A stretch of 64,000 bases of DNA, taken from NCBI GenBank assembly GCA_951812505.1, contig CATOSI010000002.1, positions 558,001-622,000 of the forward strand, given 5' to 3'. Positions 1 to 7,756 of this stretch are shown here, one piece after another (positions within the stretch are counted from its first letter, which is position 1; each line of letters begins with the position of its first letter). The notes under the pieces are model-generated. The model did no database searches. It was not told the DNA's origin and saw only the letters and a list, made by a program, of their open reading frames with translations. The stretch comes from an uncultured Dehalococcoidia bacterium. GTDB taxonomy: Bacteria; Chloroflexota; Dehalococcoidia; Lucifugimonadales; UBA1123. The position numbers and the translations under genes are program-made.

Positions 1-175
1 AAGTGATTCGGAAGAGGGCACAAAAAGCGAGGAAACTGGCGACGGTAGAAATTCAGGTGAGTGAATCTTGTTCTTTGCAACAGGATGTTAATCGTGCTTC
101 TCAAGGAATATGCTGAACGATACAATTGAGCGAGTTTATGGGCGGTCTTGAACTAATATTCATAGAGTTTTGAAA
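1..175. other. Left-edge non-coding stretch, possible 3' tail of an upstream gene
   Basis: A + strand frame is open from the window edge to a TGA at 62-64 and would encode a short hydrophilic tail ending in RNSGE. It has acidic, serine- and glycine-rich composition, as many unstructured C-termini do, but it is too short to assign. The rest is AT-rich and shows nothing recognisable. The helicase gene on the opposite strand ends at 176, so the two would converge here. Confidence 0.2.
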
Positions 176-2473
176 CTATCCTGTCTCCCCTGCCAACAGC
201 CCCTCCAGCACCATCCTCGCCACCTCTTTATCCAGTGGCTGGTTGTTGTTGCCGCACTTCGGAGAGTGGATACAGGACGGGCATCCCGCCTCGCACGGGC
301 ACTGTAATATGACCTCGTATGTGGCGCGCCACAGGTCCTCGATCACCTCGTAGCCGTGTTCCGCGACCCCGACGCCTCCCGGGTGTCCGTCGTGGATGAA
401 CACCTGCGGCCTGCCCGTGTCCGGGTGAAGAGGAGTGGAGATGCCGCCGATGTCGTTGCGGTCGCACATCGCGAACAGCGGCAGCAGTCCGATAGCGGCG
501 TGCTCGACGGCGTGGAGTCCACCCGCCAGGTCGAGCTTCTCGGCATGAATCCGGTCCAGCGTGTAGCGGTCGGGTGTGAACCACAGCGCGGTCGTCTCGT
601 ACTCCTGCGGCGGCAGCTCGACGTACTCGTCGCCAAGCACCTCCTCCGTCTGGTGCTTCACCCGCTTGAAACCCACCACATGCGTTGACACGTTCACCTC
701 GCCCAGGAACACCGACACCTCCCCCACCTGCCTGCTCTTGTACGTGTTCAGGATGCGCGTCTCGGTATAGTCCCGTACCTGCGTGTAGTAGGGAGCGTCC
801 GTAATCGAGCAGTACGCGGTGTGCGAGTCCAGGTCCAGGTCCTTCACCAGGTAGGACTCCCCTTGATGAAGGTATATCGCTCCCGGGTGTAGCTGCATGA
901 ACGCCGTCTCCTCCGACACCGTCTCCAGTATAGCCCCCGTCTCCGAATCCACCAGCGTGTAGAATGCGCCCGACGCCGACCGTATGTTGACGCGCTCCGC
1001 CGGATACGAGACCTCAGGCAGCAGATGCCAGCGTCCGTGCCGGACGTGTATGTACTCGTCCTCGATGAGCTCGTCCGCGTACCACAGCATCTCGTGGCCG
1101 AAGAACTCGGTGTCGTTCATCGTGAGAGGCGCTTCGTACGCCGCGCAGATCAGGTGCGGCTTCATGATGTACGGGTTGGCCGGAGATATACGGGCGCTCT
1201 CGTGGCTCTTGCCGAAGAAAGATTCGGGATGGCGCATCAGGTACTGGTCAAGGGGATTGTTGTTGGCGACCATGACGCTGAGCGAGCGTTCGCCGCCCCG
1301 ACCGCTGCGGCCCGCCTGCTGCCACGCGCTCGCTATCGTGCCCGGGTAGCCAGTGAGTATCGTCGCGTCCAGGTTGCCCACATCCACTCCGAGTTCCATA
1401 GCATTGGTGGTGGATAGTCCTAGCAGCCTGCCCTCGAACAGGTCCCGCTCTATGCGCCGACGATCTTCGGGCAGATAGCTCGCACGATAGGGAGATATGC
1501 GCTTGGCCACGACTGGATGCGTCAACTTGAGCTGGTCGCGCGCGTAAACGTGAATCAGCTCCGCCTGCCGCCTGCTGCGGACGAAGGTCATAGTGCGCGT
1601 GTGACGCTTCAGAAGCTCCGCGAACACCTGCGTCGCCTCCGAGTTGGTCGAGCGACGCGAGCCGTCCGCCAGGTCAATCATCGGAGGATTCCACAGTACG
1701 AAGTCCTTGCCTCCGTAGGGCGATCCGTCGTCCTCCACCACGTCGAACGGCTCCCCGACCAGCCTCTCGGCGTGCTCGCCCGGGTTGGCTATGGTTGCCG
1801 AGCAAAGTATGAACTGCGGACTGCTGCCCACCAGCCGGCACAGACGCCTCAGCCTCCTCATAACATTCGCCACGTGCGTCCCGAACACACCCCTATATAC
1901 GTGCGCCTCATCCAGCACCACGTACTTCAGCCCCCGCAGCGTCCGATACCAGGCGCGATGGTTGGGCAGAATCCCCAGGTGCAGCATGTCAGGGTTGGTA
2001 ATGACGATGTTCGAGCTTCGCCGGATAGAAGCCCTGTCCGGGCGAGGCGTGTCCCCATCGAAGATGGCGTGCCTGATCCCACGCGGACCGTCGGATACCG
2101 GCATCAGCTCGGCGAGCTTCTTCTCCTGGTCCTGCGACAGCGCCTTCGTCGGGTACAGGTACAGCGCGCGTGAGGTGCGGTCTTCGAGCAGCGACTCCAG
2201 CACCGGCAGGTTGTAGCACATGCTCTTGCCACTTGCCGCCGGGGTAGCGACGATGACGTTCTTCCCGGCCCGCAACTTCTCGACAGCCTCCGCTTGGTGG
2301 GTGTACAGACCGGACACGCCCACGTCTTCCAGTCTCCGAGCCAGGCGCGCGTCGAGCGGGGGCTCGAGCTCTCGCGTCCGCGCCTCTCTCGAAGGCACCT
2401 GCTCCACGTGAACGATCTGCTCCTGGTACCAGAGCAGGCTCTGAATATGTCTGAGAAAGTCGGCGGTGTCCAT
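176..2473 (-). CDS. DEAD/DEAH-box helicase with C-terminal zinc-binding DUF1998 domain (MrfA/YprA-like)
   Basis: A 765-residue superfamily 2 helicase. Seen: an ATP-binding motif I ATPAASGKS near residues 76-84 (the usual GSGKS glycine is replaced), DEAH near 188-191, SAT (motif III), and AGRSGRGG (motif VI). The C-terminus has a cysteine cluster, CPCEAGCPSC then KC, near residues 725-740, typical of the DUF1998 domain. In the known MrfA family this cluster binds zinc and the protein is a 3'-5' DNA helicase linked to mitomycin-type damage repair. The ATG at 2473 opens the conserved N-terminal region and no better start is visible. The gene is monocistronic here and divergent from the M28 peptidase gene. 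Family assignment is firm; the specific repair role is inference. Confidence 0.9.
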   Translation of the reverse strand: MDTADFLRHIQSLLWYQEQIVHVEQVPSREARTRELEPPLDARLARRLEDVGVSGLYTHQAEAVEKLRAGKNVIVATPAASGKSMCYNLPVLESLLEDRTSRALYLYPTKALSQDQEKKLAELMPVSDGPRGIRHAIFDGDTPRPDRASIRRSSNIVITNPDMLHLGILPNHRAWYRTLRGLKYVVLDEAHVYRGVFGTHVANVMRRLRRLCRLVGSSPQFILCSATIANPGEHAERLVGEPFDVVEDDGSPYGGKDFVLWNPPMIDLADGSRRSTNSEATQVFAELLKRHTRTMTFVRSRRQAELIHVYARDQLKLTHPVVAKRISPYRASYLPEDRRRIERDLFEGRLLGLSTTNAMELGVDVGNLDATILTGYPGTIASAWQQAGRSGRGGERSLSVMVANNNPLDQYLMRHPESFFGKSHESARISPANPYIMKPHLICAAYEAPLTMNDTEFFGHEMLWYADELIEDEYIHVRHGRWHLLPEVSYPAERVNIRSASGAFYTLVDSETGAILETVSEETAFMQLHPGAIYLHQGESYLVKDLDLDSHTAYCSITDAPYYTQVRDYTETRILNTYKSRQVGEVSVFLGEVNVSTHVVGFKRVKHQTEEVLGDEYVELPPQEYETTALWFTPDRYTLDRIHAEKLDLAGGLHAVEHAAIGLLPLFAMCDRNDIGGISTPLHPDTGRPQVFIHDGHPGGVGVAEHGYEVIEDLWRATYEVILQCPCEAGCPSCIHSPKCGNNNQPLDKEVARMVLEGLLAGETG

Positions 2474-2662
2474 GGGCAGTTTTCAGTCATAAGTCGTCAG
2501 TCTTTTTTGGGCAGAGCACTTCGGTTCGCGTATTGTACAACGACAGACTCGCTTTATGCCGCGACGCGCGGGCGGGCGAAAGCCGGTGGAGGGTCTGTCG
2601 CGCAGTGCAGTGGTATCATATAAAATTTGCCCATTGGGTTAGCTGTTGATGAGGTGAAGTAT

Positions 2663-4057
2663 ATGGGACTGCTTTCAGAGATCAGTAATGCTATGGTTGT
2701 CAGAGCGACTCGCATCCTATTACTGATCTTTGCCCTTGCAGCGGTTGGCCTTACCTCATGCAATGATCTTTCACAGGTAGATGACCCTTTACCCCCACTA
2801 CTGGCAACGGAGGGTTGGCCGCCCGCTCCTCGACCAGAACCAACGCCCGGCGGGATGCTGGAATTACCCACGCCGGAGCCAAGCGCGCTGGCGGATGAGG
2901 CATACGCGATCCTCAAAGCGCTGACCATGGATCATAGCCCACGTGAGAGAGGGACTGAACGAGAGGCAGTCGCGGCGCTGTACCTTCAACAGAGTCTCAG
3001 CGCGCTTGGCTACGATTCCTGGCTCCAGGAGTTCGACAGTCCCCATATCATCTGGGCCGACCTGCGCCTGACATCCAATGAGGGCGAGGCGTTGATGGAC
3101 GACGGTCATGCGCATCTGCACCCGGGCCCGCTCTCGCACACAAGCGACTCCGCCACCGGGCTGCTGACTCTAGTGGAAGGTGAATCTCAGGGAAACGTCC
3201 CAACCCGGGGAATGGAGGGCAGGGTCGCGCTCATAAGCACCGGCGCGAACAAACTCTCTGATCAGGTAAAACGTGTTACGGATGCGGGCGCGGTCGGGGC
3301 GGTAGTCTTGACTGCCGAGGATTACCTTTTCGGCGAGTTGCCCTACGGTTTTCCAACGATCCCTGTGGTATCTGTATATTCGGGTGGCAGCCATGGCCCC
3401 GCGCTGCTGAAACTCATCGAACAACAGGAAGTGACAGCCGCTATGACTGTCGAGGCGGAGCAGTTTTCCTCCCAAAACGTCGTGGCGAACATGCGCGGCG
3501 GAGCGGACAACAATGGGGTCGTCATCCTTGGAGCGCACTACGATACGGTCGAGGACACGCAGGGAGCCAGCGACAACGGCTCGGGAGTGGCTGCGCTGCT
3601 GACCGTCGCCAGGCACATCGCAGAGCGAGACTATCCCTTTGACGTCCGAATCGTCCTGTTCGGAGCGGAGGAGATGGGACTGATCGGCAGCGAGCACTTC
3701 GTCGAAAACATGAGTCGTCAAGAGATAGAAAGCACGATTGCGATGCTGAACTTCGACGCGCTGGGGTCGGGTTCCACGCTACACGCGATTGGCGACTACG
3801 GCCTCGCATCGAAGGCTCTGGAGACTGGTAGAGAGATGGGCGCGCCCATCTCTCTGAAAGGGGGCGGACGGGCAAGCAGCGATCATGCGCCGTTTGAGCA
3901 GGTCGGCATACCCACACTGTTCCTGTCATCCAGCGACATCTCCCTCATCAACTCCCCGGAAGATACCATCGAGTATATCAATCCTGACCTGATCGGCTAT
4001 GCCGCCGAGATCGGCATAGCTATTCTGGACTCGCTGGTGATGGAAGTTAGGGAGTAA
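2663..4057 (+). CDS. M28-family zinc aminopeptidase lipoprotein with PA domain
   Basis: About 464 residues. The ATG at 2663 is preferred over an in-frame TTG at 2627 because GAGGTGAA lies just upstream (2651-2658). An N-terminal hydrophobic stretch ends in the lipobox GLTSC (Cys 33), so it is probably an exported lipoprotein. A central protease-associated (PA) type region precedes the M28 domain, whose zinc ligands are visible: GAHYDTV, SDNGSG, GAEEMG, NFDALG and SSDHAPF. It would release N-terminal amino acids from peptides outside the cytoplasmic membrane. Related extracellular peptide catabolism genes lie at 29-33 kb. The 5' flank carries no strong operon partner; the next gene is on the opposite strand. 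Confidence 0.88.
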   Translation: MGLLSEISNAMVVRATRILLLIFALAAVGLTSCNDLSQVDDPLPPLLATEGWPPAPRPEPTPGGMLELPTPEPSALADEAYAILKALTMDHSPRERGTEREAVAALYLQQSLSALGYDSWLQEFDSPHIIWADLRLTSNEGEALMDDGHAHLHPGPLSHTSDSATGLLTLVEGESQGNVPTRGMEGRVALISTGANKLSDQVKRVTDAGAVGAVVLTAEDYLFGELPYGFPTIPVVSVYSGGSHGPALLKLIEQQEVTAAMTVEAEQFSSQNVVANMRGGADNNGVVILGAHYDTVEDTQGASDNGSGVAALLTVARHIAERDYPFDVRIVLFGAEEMGLIGSEHFVENMSRQEIESTIAMLNFDALGSGSTLHAIGDYGLASKALETGREMGAPISLKGGGRASSDHAPFEQVGIPTLFLSSSDISLINSPEDTIEYINPDLIGYAAEIGIAILDSLVMEVRE

Positions 4058-4161
4058 GGACGAGCCTCCCCTTCCCAGCAAAATCGTGTACTGTCCTAAG
4101 CGTCCCCAGGATCGGGTTCCAGGCTGAGGCAGATGTGAGACTCCGTTGGCGGGCGGAGCCC

Positions 4162-5595
4162 CTACTTCACCAGCGGCTGCCCCACGAGATTCCAATAGGG
4201 CAGAGCCAGCAGGAACAAGGTGCCGATAGCCACGACTGTCATTATCAGTCCGAAGCGAATGACCTCGGCCGCCCCCACTGACGCGCGCTCGAATATGAAC
4301 ACCCCGGACGTGGATCCGGCGGGGTAATACACCGGCGTGTCCCCTATCACGACCACCGCCATTCCACACACAAGCGGATTCAGACCCACTGCTTCCCCGG
4401 CCGCCATCGCCACCGGAATCACCAGTGCGAGGTAGCCCGCTATGTTGGGCAGCATCGCGCGGACTATGGCGGCGACGCAGCAGAGGGCCAGTAGGAACAG
4501 CCACGGATTGTCGCTCAGCCCGCCAATCCATCCCACAAGTCCGCTGGAGAACCACTCGGCGGCTCCGCTGCCAACCAGCGCGTGGGCAAGCGACAGCGTG
4601 GAAGCGATAACGATGAAGTTGCCCCAGCCCAGGTTCTGCTCCAGATCTCTCCACTTCAGTACGCCGATGCGGGGCATGAGTATCAGACAGAGGGCTATCA
4701 GCGCGGGAACCGCCGGATGGAGCCCATGGGCAAAATCGGTGAACCAGAGAAGCGCGGTCACCAGCGCTATGGCACCGGCGCGTACCTCCACCGCGGTAAT
4801 CGGCCCCGCTTCAAGGAACCGGGCATCGGTATCTACCCGCACCCTGAAACCGGAGCGGTAGAGCAGGAAGAGAAGCGCACCTCCGATGATGAGGCTGGCG
4901 TAGAAAGGCACGCTCATCAGCACGAACCATCTTCCCCAGGAGAAGTCCCCCAGCAGCCCGGAAGCCACAACCGGAGTGACTCCACCCGCAAGCAGGGCCG
5001 TCGAACCCAGCCGGTTCAACGAACCCAGGGCCATCATCACCGCCTTGTGGAAGGAGTGGTCCTGAGGGATGTCCCAGCGTTCCATAACCTGCTCGTAGAT
5101 ATGCACCAGGATGGCGCCCCGTGTACTGGCCGACGGAAGAGTGAACGTGAGCGCGGCAAAGGAGAAAAGCATCTGGACGTACAGGAGACGAGGTCTGCCT
5201 GCCGCGCCCCGCATCAGAAAAATGGATACTCGCTCGGCCAGACCGGAACGGTGTACCGCCATGCCCAGCGTCAGGATACCGATAAGGAAGTAGGCCACCG
5301 GCTGGGAGAATCCATAGAGGGCCGCCCCGACATCCGACACACCTCCCACCAGTATCAGCAGCACAATGCCAGCGATCCCGGTAACTGCGATGTGCAGAAT
5401 CTCCGTGGCCCACAGAATCACCGCAACACACATCACCGCCAACGCCGCCTGGCCCTGCGGCGTCAGTCCCGCAGGGGTGGGCATAAGCATCAGCAGGGCA
5501 AAGACCAGAGCGGGGGCCGAGACTTTGAGTATGGTTGTAACCGCCGGCCTCGTGCTGCTCGCGTCGGACTCGGATGGGTGGGGACTTGCGGACAT
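4162..5595 (-). CDS. SLC13/DASS-type anion symporter (dicarboxylate or sulfate permease family)
   Basis: A 477-residue integral membrane protein with roughly a dozen hydrophobic segments. It fits the divalent anion:sodium symporter/CitT group: an N-terminal block ending in WATEILHIAVTGI, a hairpin region LPSASTRGAIL where family members usually carry an SNT-type motif, and a second-half hairpin around DTPVYYPAGSTSGVF. The substrate cannot be read from sequence; dicarboxylates, citrate or sulfate are possible. The SNT-like motif is altered to SAST. The start ATG at 5595 is the first in frame before a hydrophilic N-terminus. It stands alone, convergent with the M28 peptidase gene. Confidence 0.8.
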   Translation of the reverse strand: MSASPHPSESDASSTRPAVTTILKVSAPALVFALLMLMPTPAGLTPQGQAALAVMCVAVILWATEILHIAVTGIAGIVLLILVGGVSDVGAALYGFSQPVAYFLIGILTLGMAVHRSGLAERVSIFLMRGAAGRPRLLYVQMLFSFAALTFTLPSASTRGAILVHIYEQVMERWDIPQDHSFHKAVMMALGSLNRLGSTALLAGGVTPVVASGLLGDFSWGRWFVLMSVPFYASLIIGGALLFLLYRSGFRVRVDTDARFLEAGPITAVEVRAGAIALVTALLWFTDFAHGLHPAVPALIALCLILMPRIGVLKWRDLEQNLGWGNFIVIASTLSLAHALVGSGAAEWFSSGLVGWIGGLSDNPWLFLLALCCVAAIVRAMLPNIAGYLALVIPVAMAAGEAVGLNPLVCGMAVVVIGDTPVYYPAGSTSGVFIFERASVGAAEVIRFGLIMTVVAIGTLFLLALPYWNLVGQPLVK

Positions 5596-5650
5596 TTGGA
5601 TAGAAACCTAGTGCCGTTTCCACATGAATACGTCGGATACCGCTACCGCA

Positions 5651-5706
5651 CCGTCATTCCCGCGAAGGCGGGAACCCCGAAGGGCTCGCCGCAAGGCAAT
5701 CCAGGG
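5651..5706. repeat. Palindromic intergenic repeat, family R4 (long form)
   Basis: The core GTCATTCCCGCGAAGGCGGG forms a hairpin (CCCGC-GAAG-GCGGG) and is followed by ACCCCGAAGGGCTCGCCGC, another short palindrome. Nearly the same roughly 55-bp element occurs in reverse orientation at 53197-53250. Shorter or diverged copies lie at 7551-7610 and 28051-28074. Confidence 0.85.
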
Positions 5707-5747
5707 GTGGGGCAGTCTGAATATGTCAGGAACATCTGGACATGGTA

Positions 5748-6038
5748 CTAGAACCCGATGACGTCCACCTCACGGTCCACCACCTCGGCGTCAGGGCGTT
5801 CGGACTCGATGAACTCCACAACCCGATCAACCATTTGCGATGCGTGGACCGCGCTGTTGGACACACACACGACACCCAGCGTCAGCGTCTGCAGCGCGTC
5901 ATTCATCTCCACCTCAGCTATAGCCACGTTGAACTTGCTCCCAACGCGATGGCGCAGCGAGCTGGACACGCGTCGCTTGTCCTTCAAGCTGCGGCTGTGA
6001 GGAATGCGGAGAGTGATCCTTGCTGCCCCGATGTTCAT
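5748..6038 (-). CDS. DUF503 family protein (YlxP-like)
   Basis: A small protein of about 96 residues when started at the ATG at 6038 (MNIGAARITLRIPHSRSLKD). An upstream in-frame ATG at 6071 would add 11 residues that do not fit the family. The N-terminal strand followed by SLKDKRRV and the valine-rich C-terminal half with AEVEMNDALQ and SNSAVHA match the DUF503 fold. Members often sit near rbfA/infB and have been linked to RNA or ribosome biogenesis, but that context is absent here. It is divergent from hpt, with about 110 bp between. Confidence 0.85.
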   Translation of the reverse strand: MNIGAARITLRIPHSRSLKDKRRVSSSLRHRVGSKFNVAIAEVEMNDALQTLTLGVVCVSNSAVHASQMVDRVVEFIESERPDAEVVDREVDVIGF

Positions 6039-6148
6039 GACCAAGCCGCCTGACTGGATTACATCGTACAACTTTCAGCCATTATAATGTGCCGAAAGCG
6101 CCGAACGGCAAAGCGCCGGACACAACAGGAAAGAGGAGCGCCAAGACC

Positions 6149-6667
6149 GTGAGCCTGGGCAAAATACTCGTATCAGAAAGCGACATATCGCGCACGATAG
6201 ATCAACTCGTCCAGGATATTGTCGCCGACTACGGAGATGCGGACATCCTCCTCGTCGGTGTCATGGACGGCGCTGTCTGCTTTCTTGCCGACCTGATGCG
6301 CGCCTTCCCTCGCTCAGTCGAGGTCGTTACCGCCCGGGCTACCAGCTACGAAGGCACCGAATCTCGCGGAGAGTTGATAATCAACTGGCTCCCTACACGC
6401 GAGCGAATAAGGGGAAGGCATGTGCTTCTCGTAGAAGACATAGTGGATACCGGCGCGACGGTGACCGCTCTCACCCAGAAGATCGAAGATTTGGGCGCGG
6501 CCTCTGTCAACGTGTGCGCTCTTCTCAACAAGCCCTCCCGCAGGGTGCATGACGTGGAAGTCGCCTACATCGGACTAGACATCCCCAACGTATTCGTCGT
6601 CGGCTACGGCCTGGACTACAACGGACACTTCAGGAATCTGCGCGACGTGAGAGAACTGGAGGAGTGA
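6149..6667 (+). CDS. hpt: Hypoxanthine phosphoribosyltransferase
   Basis: Purine salvage enzyme transferring phosphoribose from PRPP to hypoxanthine or guanine in the cytoplasm. The PRPP-binding motif is clear in VLLVEDIVDTGAT, with the preceding GVMDGAVCFLADL loop and the C-terminal GYGLDYNGHFRNL typical of the family. The GTG at 6149 is chosen because AAGAGGAG lies at 6131-6138 with normal spacing and gives about 172 residues, the usual family length. An in-frame GTG at 6089 would add 20 lysine-rich residues. Monocistronic. Confidence 0.92.
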   Translation: MSLGKILVSESDISRTIDQLVQDIVADYGDADILLVGVMDGAVCFLADLMRAFPRSVEVVTARATSYEGTESRGELIINWLPTRERIRGRHVLLVEDIVDTGATVTALTQKIEDLGAASVNVCALLNKPSRRVHDVEVAYIGLDIPNVFVVGYGLDYNGHFRNLRDVRELEE

Positions 6668-7130
6668 CCCAGAACTCTGAGTCGTCGAATGAGTTCGCGG
6701 GAACTAAGAGGCGTTATTCAGGACAGATTCGTATTTTACCTCGAAGCCTGGAATATCCGGCACATCCCTTCCCATTTGCAGGTCTGTCCCTTCTAAGGCG
6801 TCCATTAGATTGGTCCGCACCTCTTGGTAGTCATGCGCTTACTCCCATTATGTGAAAACGCACATATGCCACAAAAGCAGATGTCCCAAGTAATCTCGCC
6901 TTCTGGACTCCGTCTCCCGAACTGCCTGCGGCGAACCGCCTGCTGCCCGCTCGACTGAGCCATTAAGCTCAACCACTTGGGACAATTTCAATACTATACG
7001 TCATTTTGTACTTTGTCAACCCCTTTTCTGAAAATGAGACAATTGCAAGAATCCGTCGCGGCGCCTAACCGTCATTTGTATGTTGAAAATCCCCTCTCCC
7101 TGAGGGCTGAAAAGGGTATGTAAATCAATG
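6668..7130. other. Gene-free stretch with coding relic and structured element
   Basis: No intact gene is seen. On the minus strand a frame ending at TAG 6704-6706 reads protein-like for about 43 codons (containing GRDVPDIPGFE) but is preceded immediately by a stop, so it may be a decayed C-terminus of unknown origin. Downstream, 6849-6866 is a perfect 6-bp hairpin (TATGTG/CACATA). The sequences GTCCCAAGT (6883-6891) and ACTTGGGAC (6975-6983) pair as a 9-bp stem enclosing about 83 nt with internal hairpins (GGCG/CGCC, GAGC/GCTC). Confidence 0.4.
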
Positions 7131-7490
7131 AACCGTTCGTCCTGAGCTTGTCGAAGGACGAGTCCAAAGTCCCTTCCCCCTTGATGGGCTGAAAAGGGTA
7201 TGTAAATCAATGAGCCGTTCGTCCTGAGCTTGTCGTCCTGAGCTTGTCGTCCTGAGCTTGTCGTCCTGAGCTTGTCGTCCTGAGCTTGTCGTCCTGAGCT
7301 TGTCGAAGGACGAGTCCCAAAGTCCCTTCCCCCTTGATGGGCTGAAAAGGGTATGTAAATCAATGAGCCGTTCGTCCTGAGCTTGTCGTCCTGAGCTTGT
7401 CGTCCTGAGCTTGTCGAAGGACGAGTCCCAAAGTCCCTTCCCCCTTGATGGGGGAAGGCTAGGATGGGGGTGACTCCACCAATCCAAGTT
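7131..7490. repeat. Nested repeats: R1 element with 14-bp tandem expansions plus R3 element
   Basis: Three successive blocks share the order (GTATGTAAATCAATGA, then TTCGTCCTGAGCTTGTCG, then GAAGGACGAG, then CCCTTCCCCCTTGATGGG). In the second block GTCCTGAGCTTGTC is repeated six times head to tail (7221-7304) and in the third block three times (7373-7414); the first block has a single copy. The flanking CCCTTCCCCCTTGATGGGGGAAGG is the R3 repeat family, seen also at 19584-19630 and 26876-26920. Confidence 0.9.
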
Positions 7491-7500
7491 CAATACATAC

Positions 7501-7670
7501 CCCTATCAGCTCCCTGAGGGAGAGGGCTAGGGTGAGGGTGAACGCCAATTCAGTCATTCCCGCGAAGCCTGTCCTCGTGAAGACGGGGAACGGGAACCCC
7601 GAAACGCGCCACGCTCATCCTGTACATCCCATCATCCTGTAAATCCTGATTCAGACAAAATCCCCCTTGA
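7501..7670. repeat. Cluster of R2, R4 and R5 intergenic repeats
   Basis: Three families follow one another: R2 (CTCCCTGAGGGAGAGGG then TAGGGTGAGGGTGA, 7507-7542), a diverged R4 with an internal insertion (7551-7610), and R5 (ATCCTGTAAATCCTGATTC, about 7630-7655). R5 recurs at 19641-19667 and, strikingly, inside the downstream coding region at about 8360-8400 and 8420-8465. Confidence 0.8.
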
Positions 7671-7756
7671 CATCTCACTCGAACATCTGTACTCTATGAA
7701 GATGCAGAACCCATGTGCGCCAAGAATATGACAATTGAAAACCGTTAATTGACACA

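Noticed and set aside
4582-5751. Antisense open frame of 389 residues opposite the transporter gene
   Set aside because: A shadow of high-GC coding sequence; low-complexity basic composition and no family features.
6883-6983. tRNA-Sec candidate in the structured element
   Set aside because: No T-arm TTCGANNCC, no long acceptor/T helix and no UCA anticodon arm.
7131-7490. Possible CRISPR array
   Set aside because: No unique spacers between repeats; copies are head to tail and derive from an R1 palindrome. No cas genes nearby.
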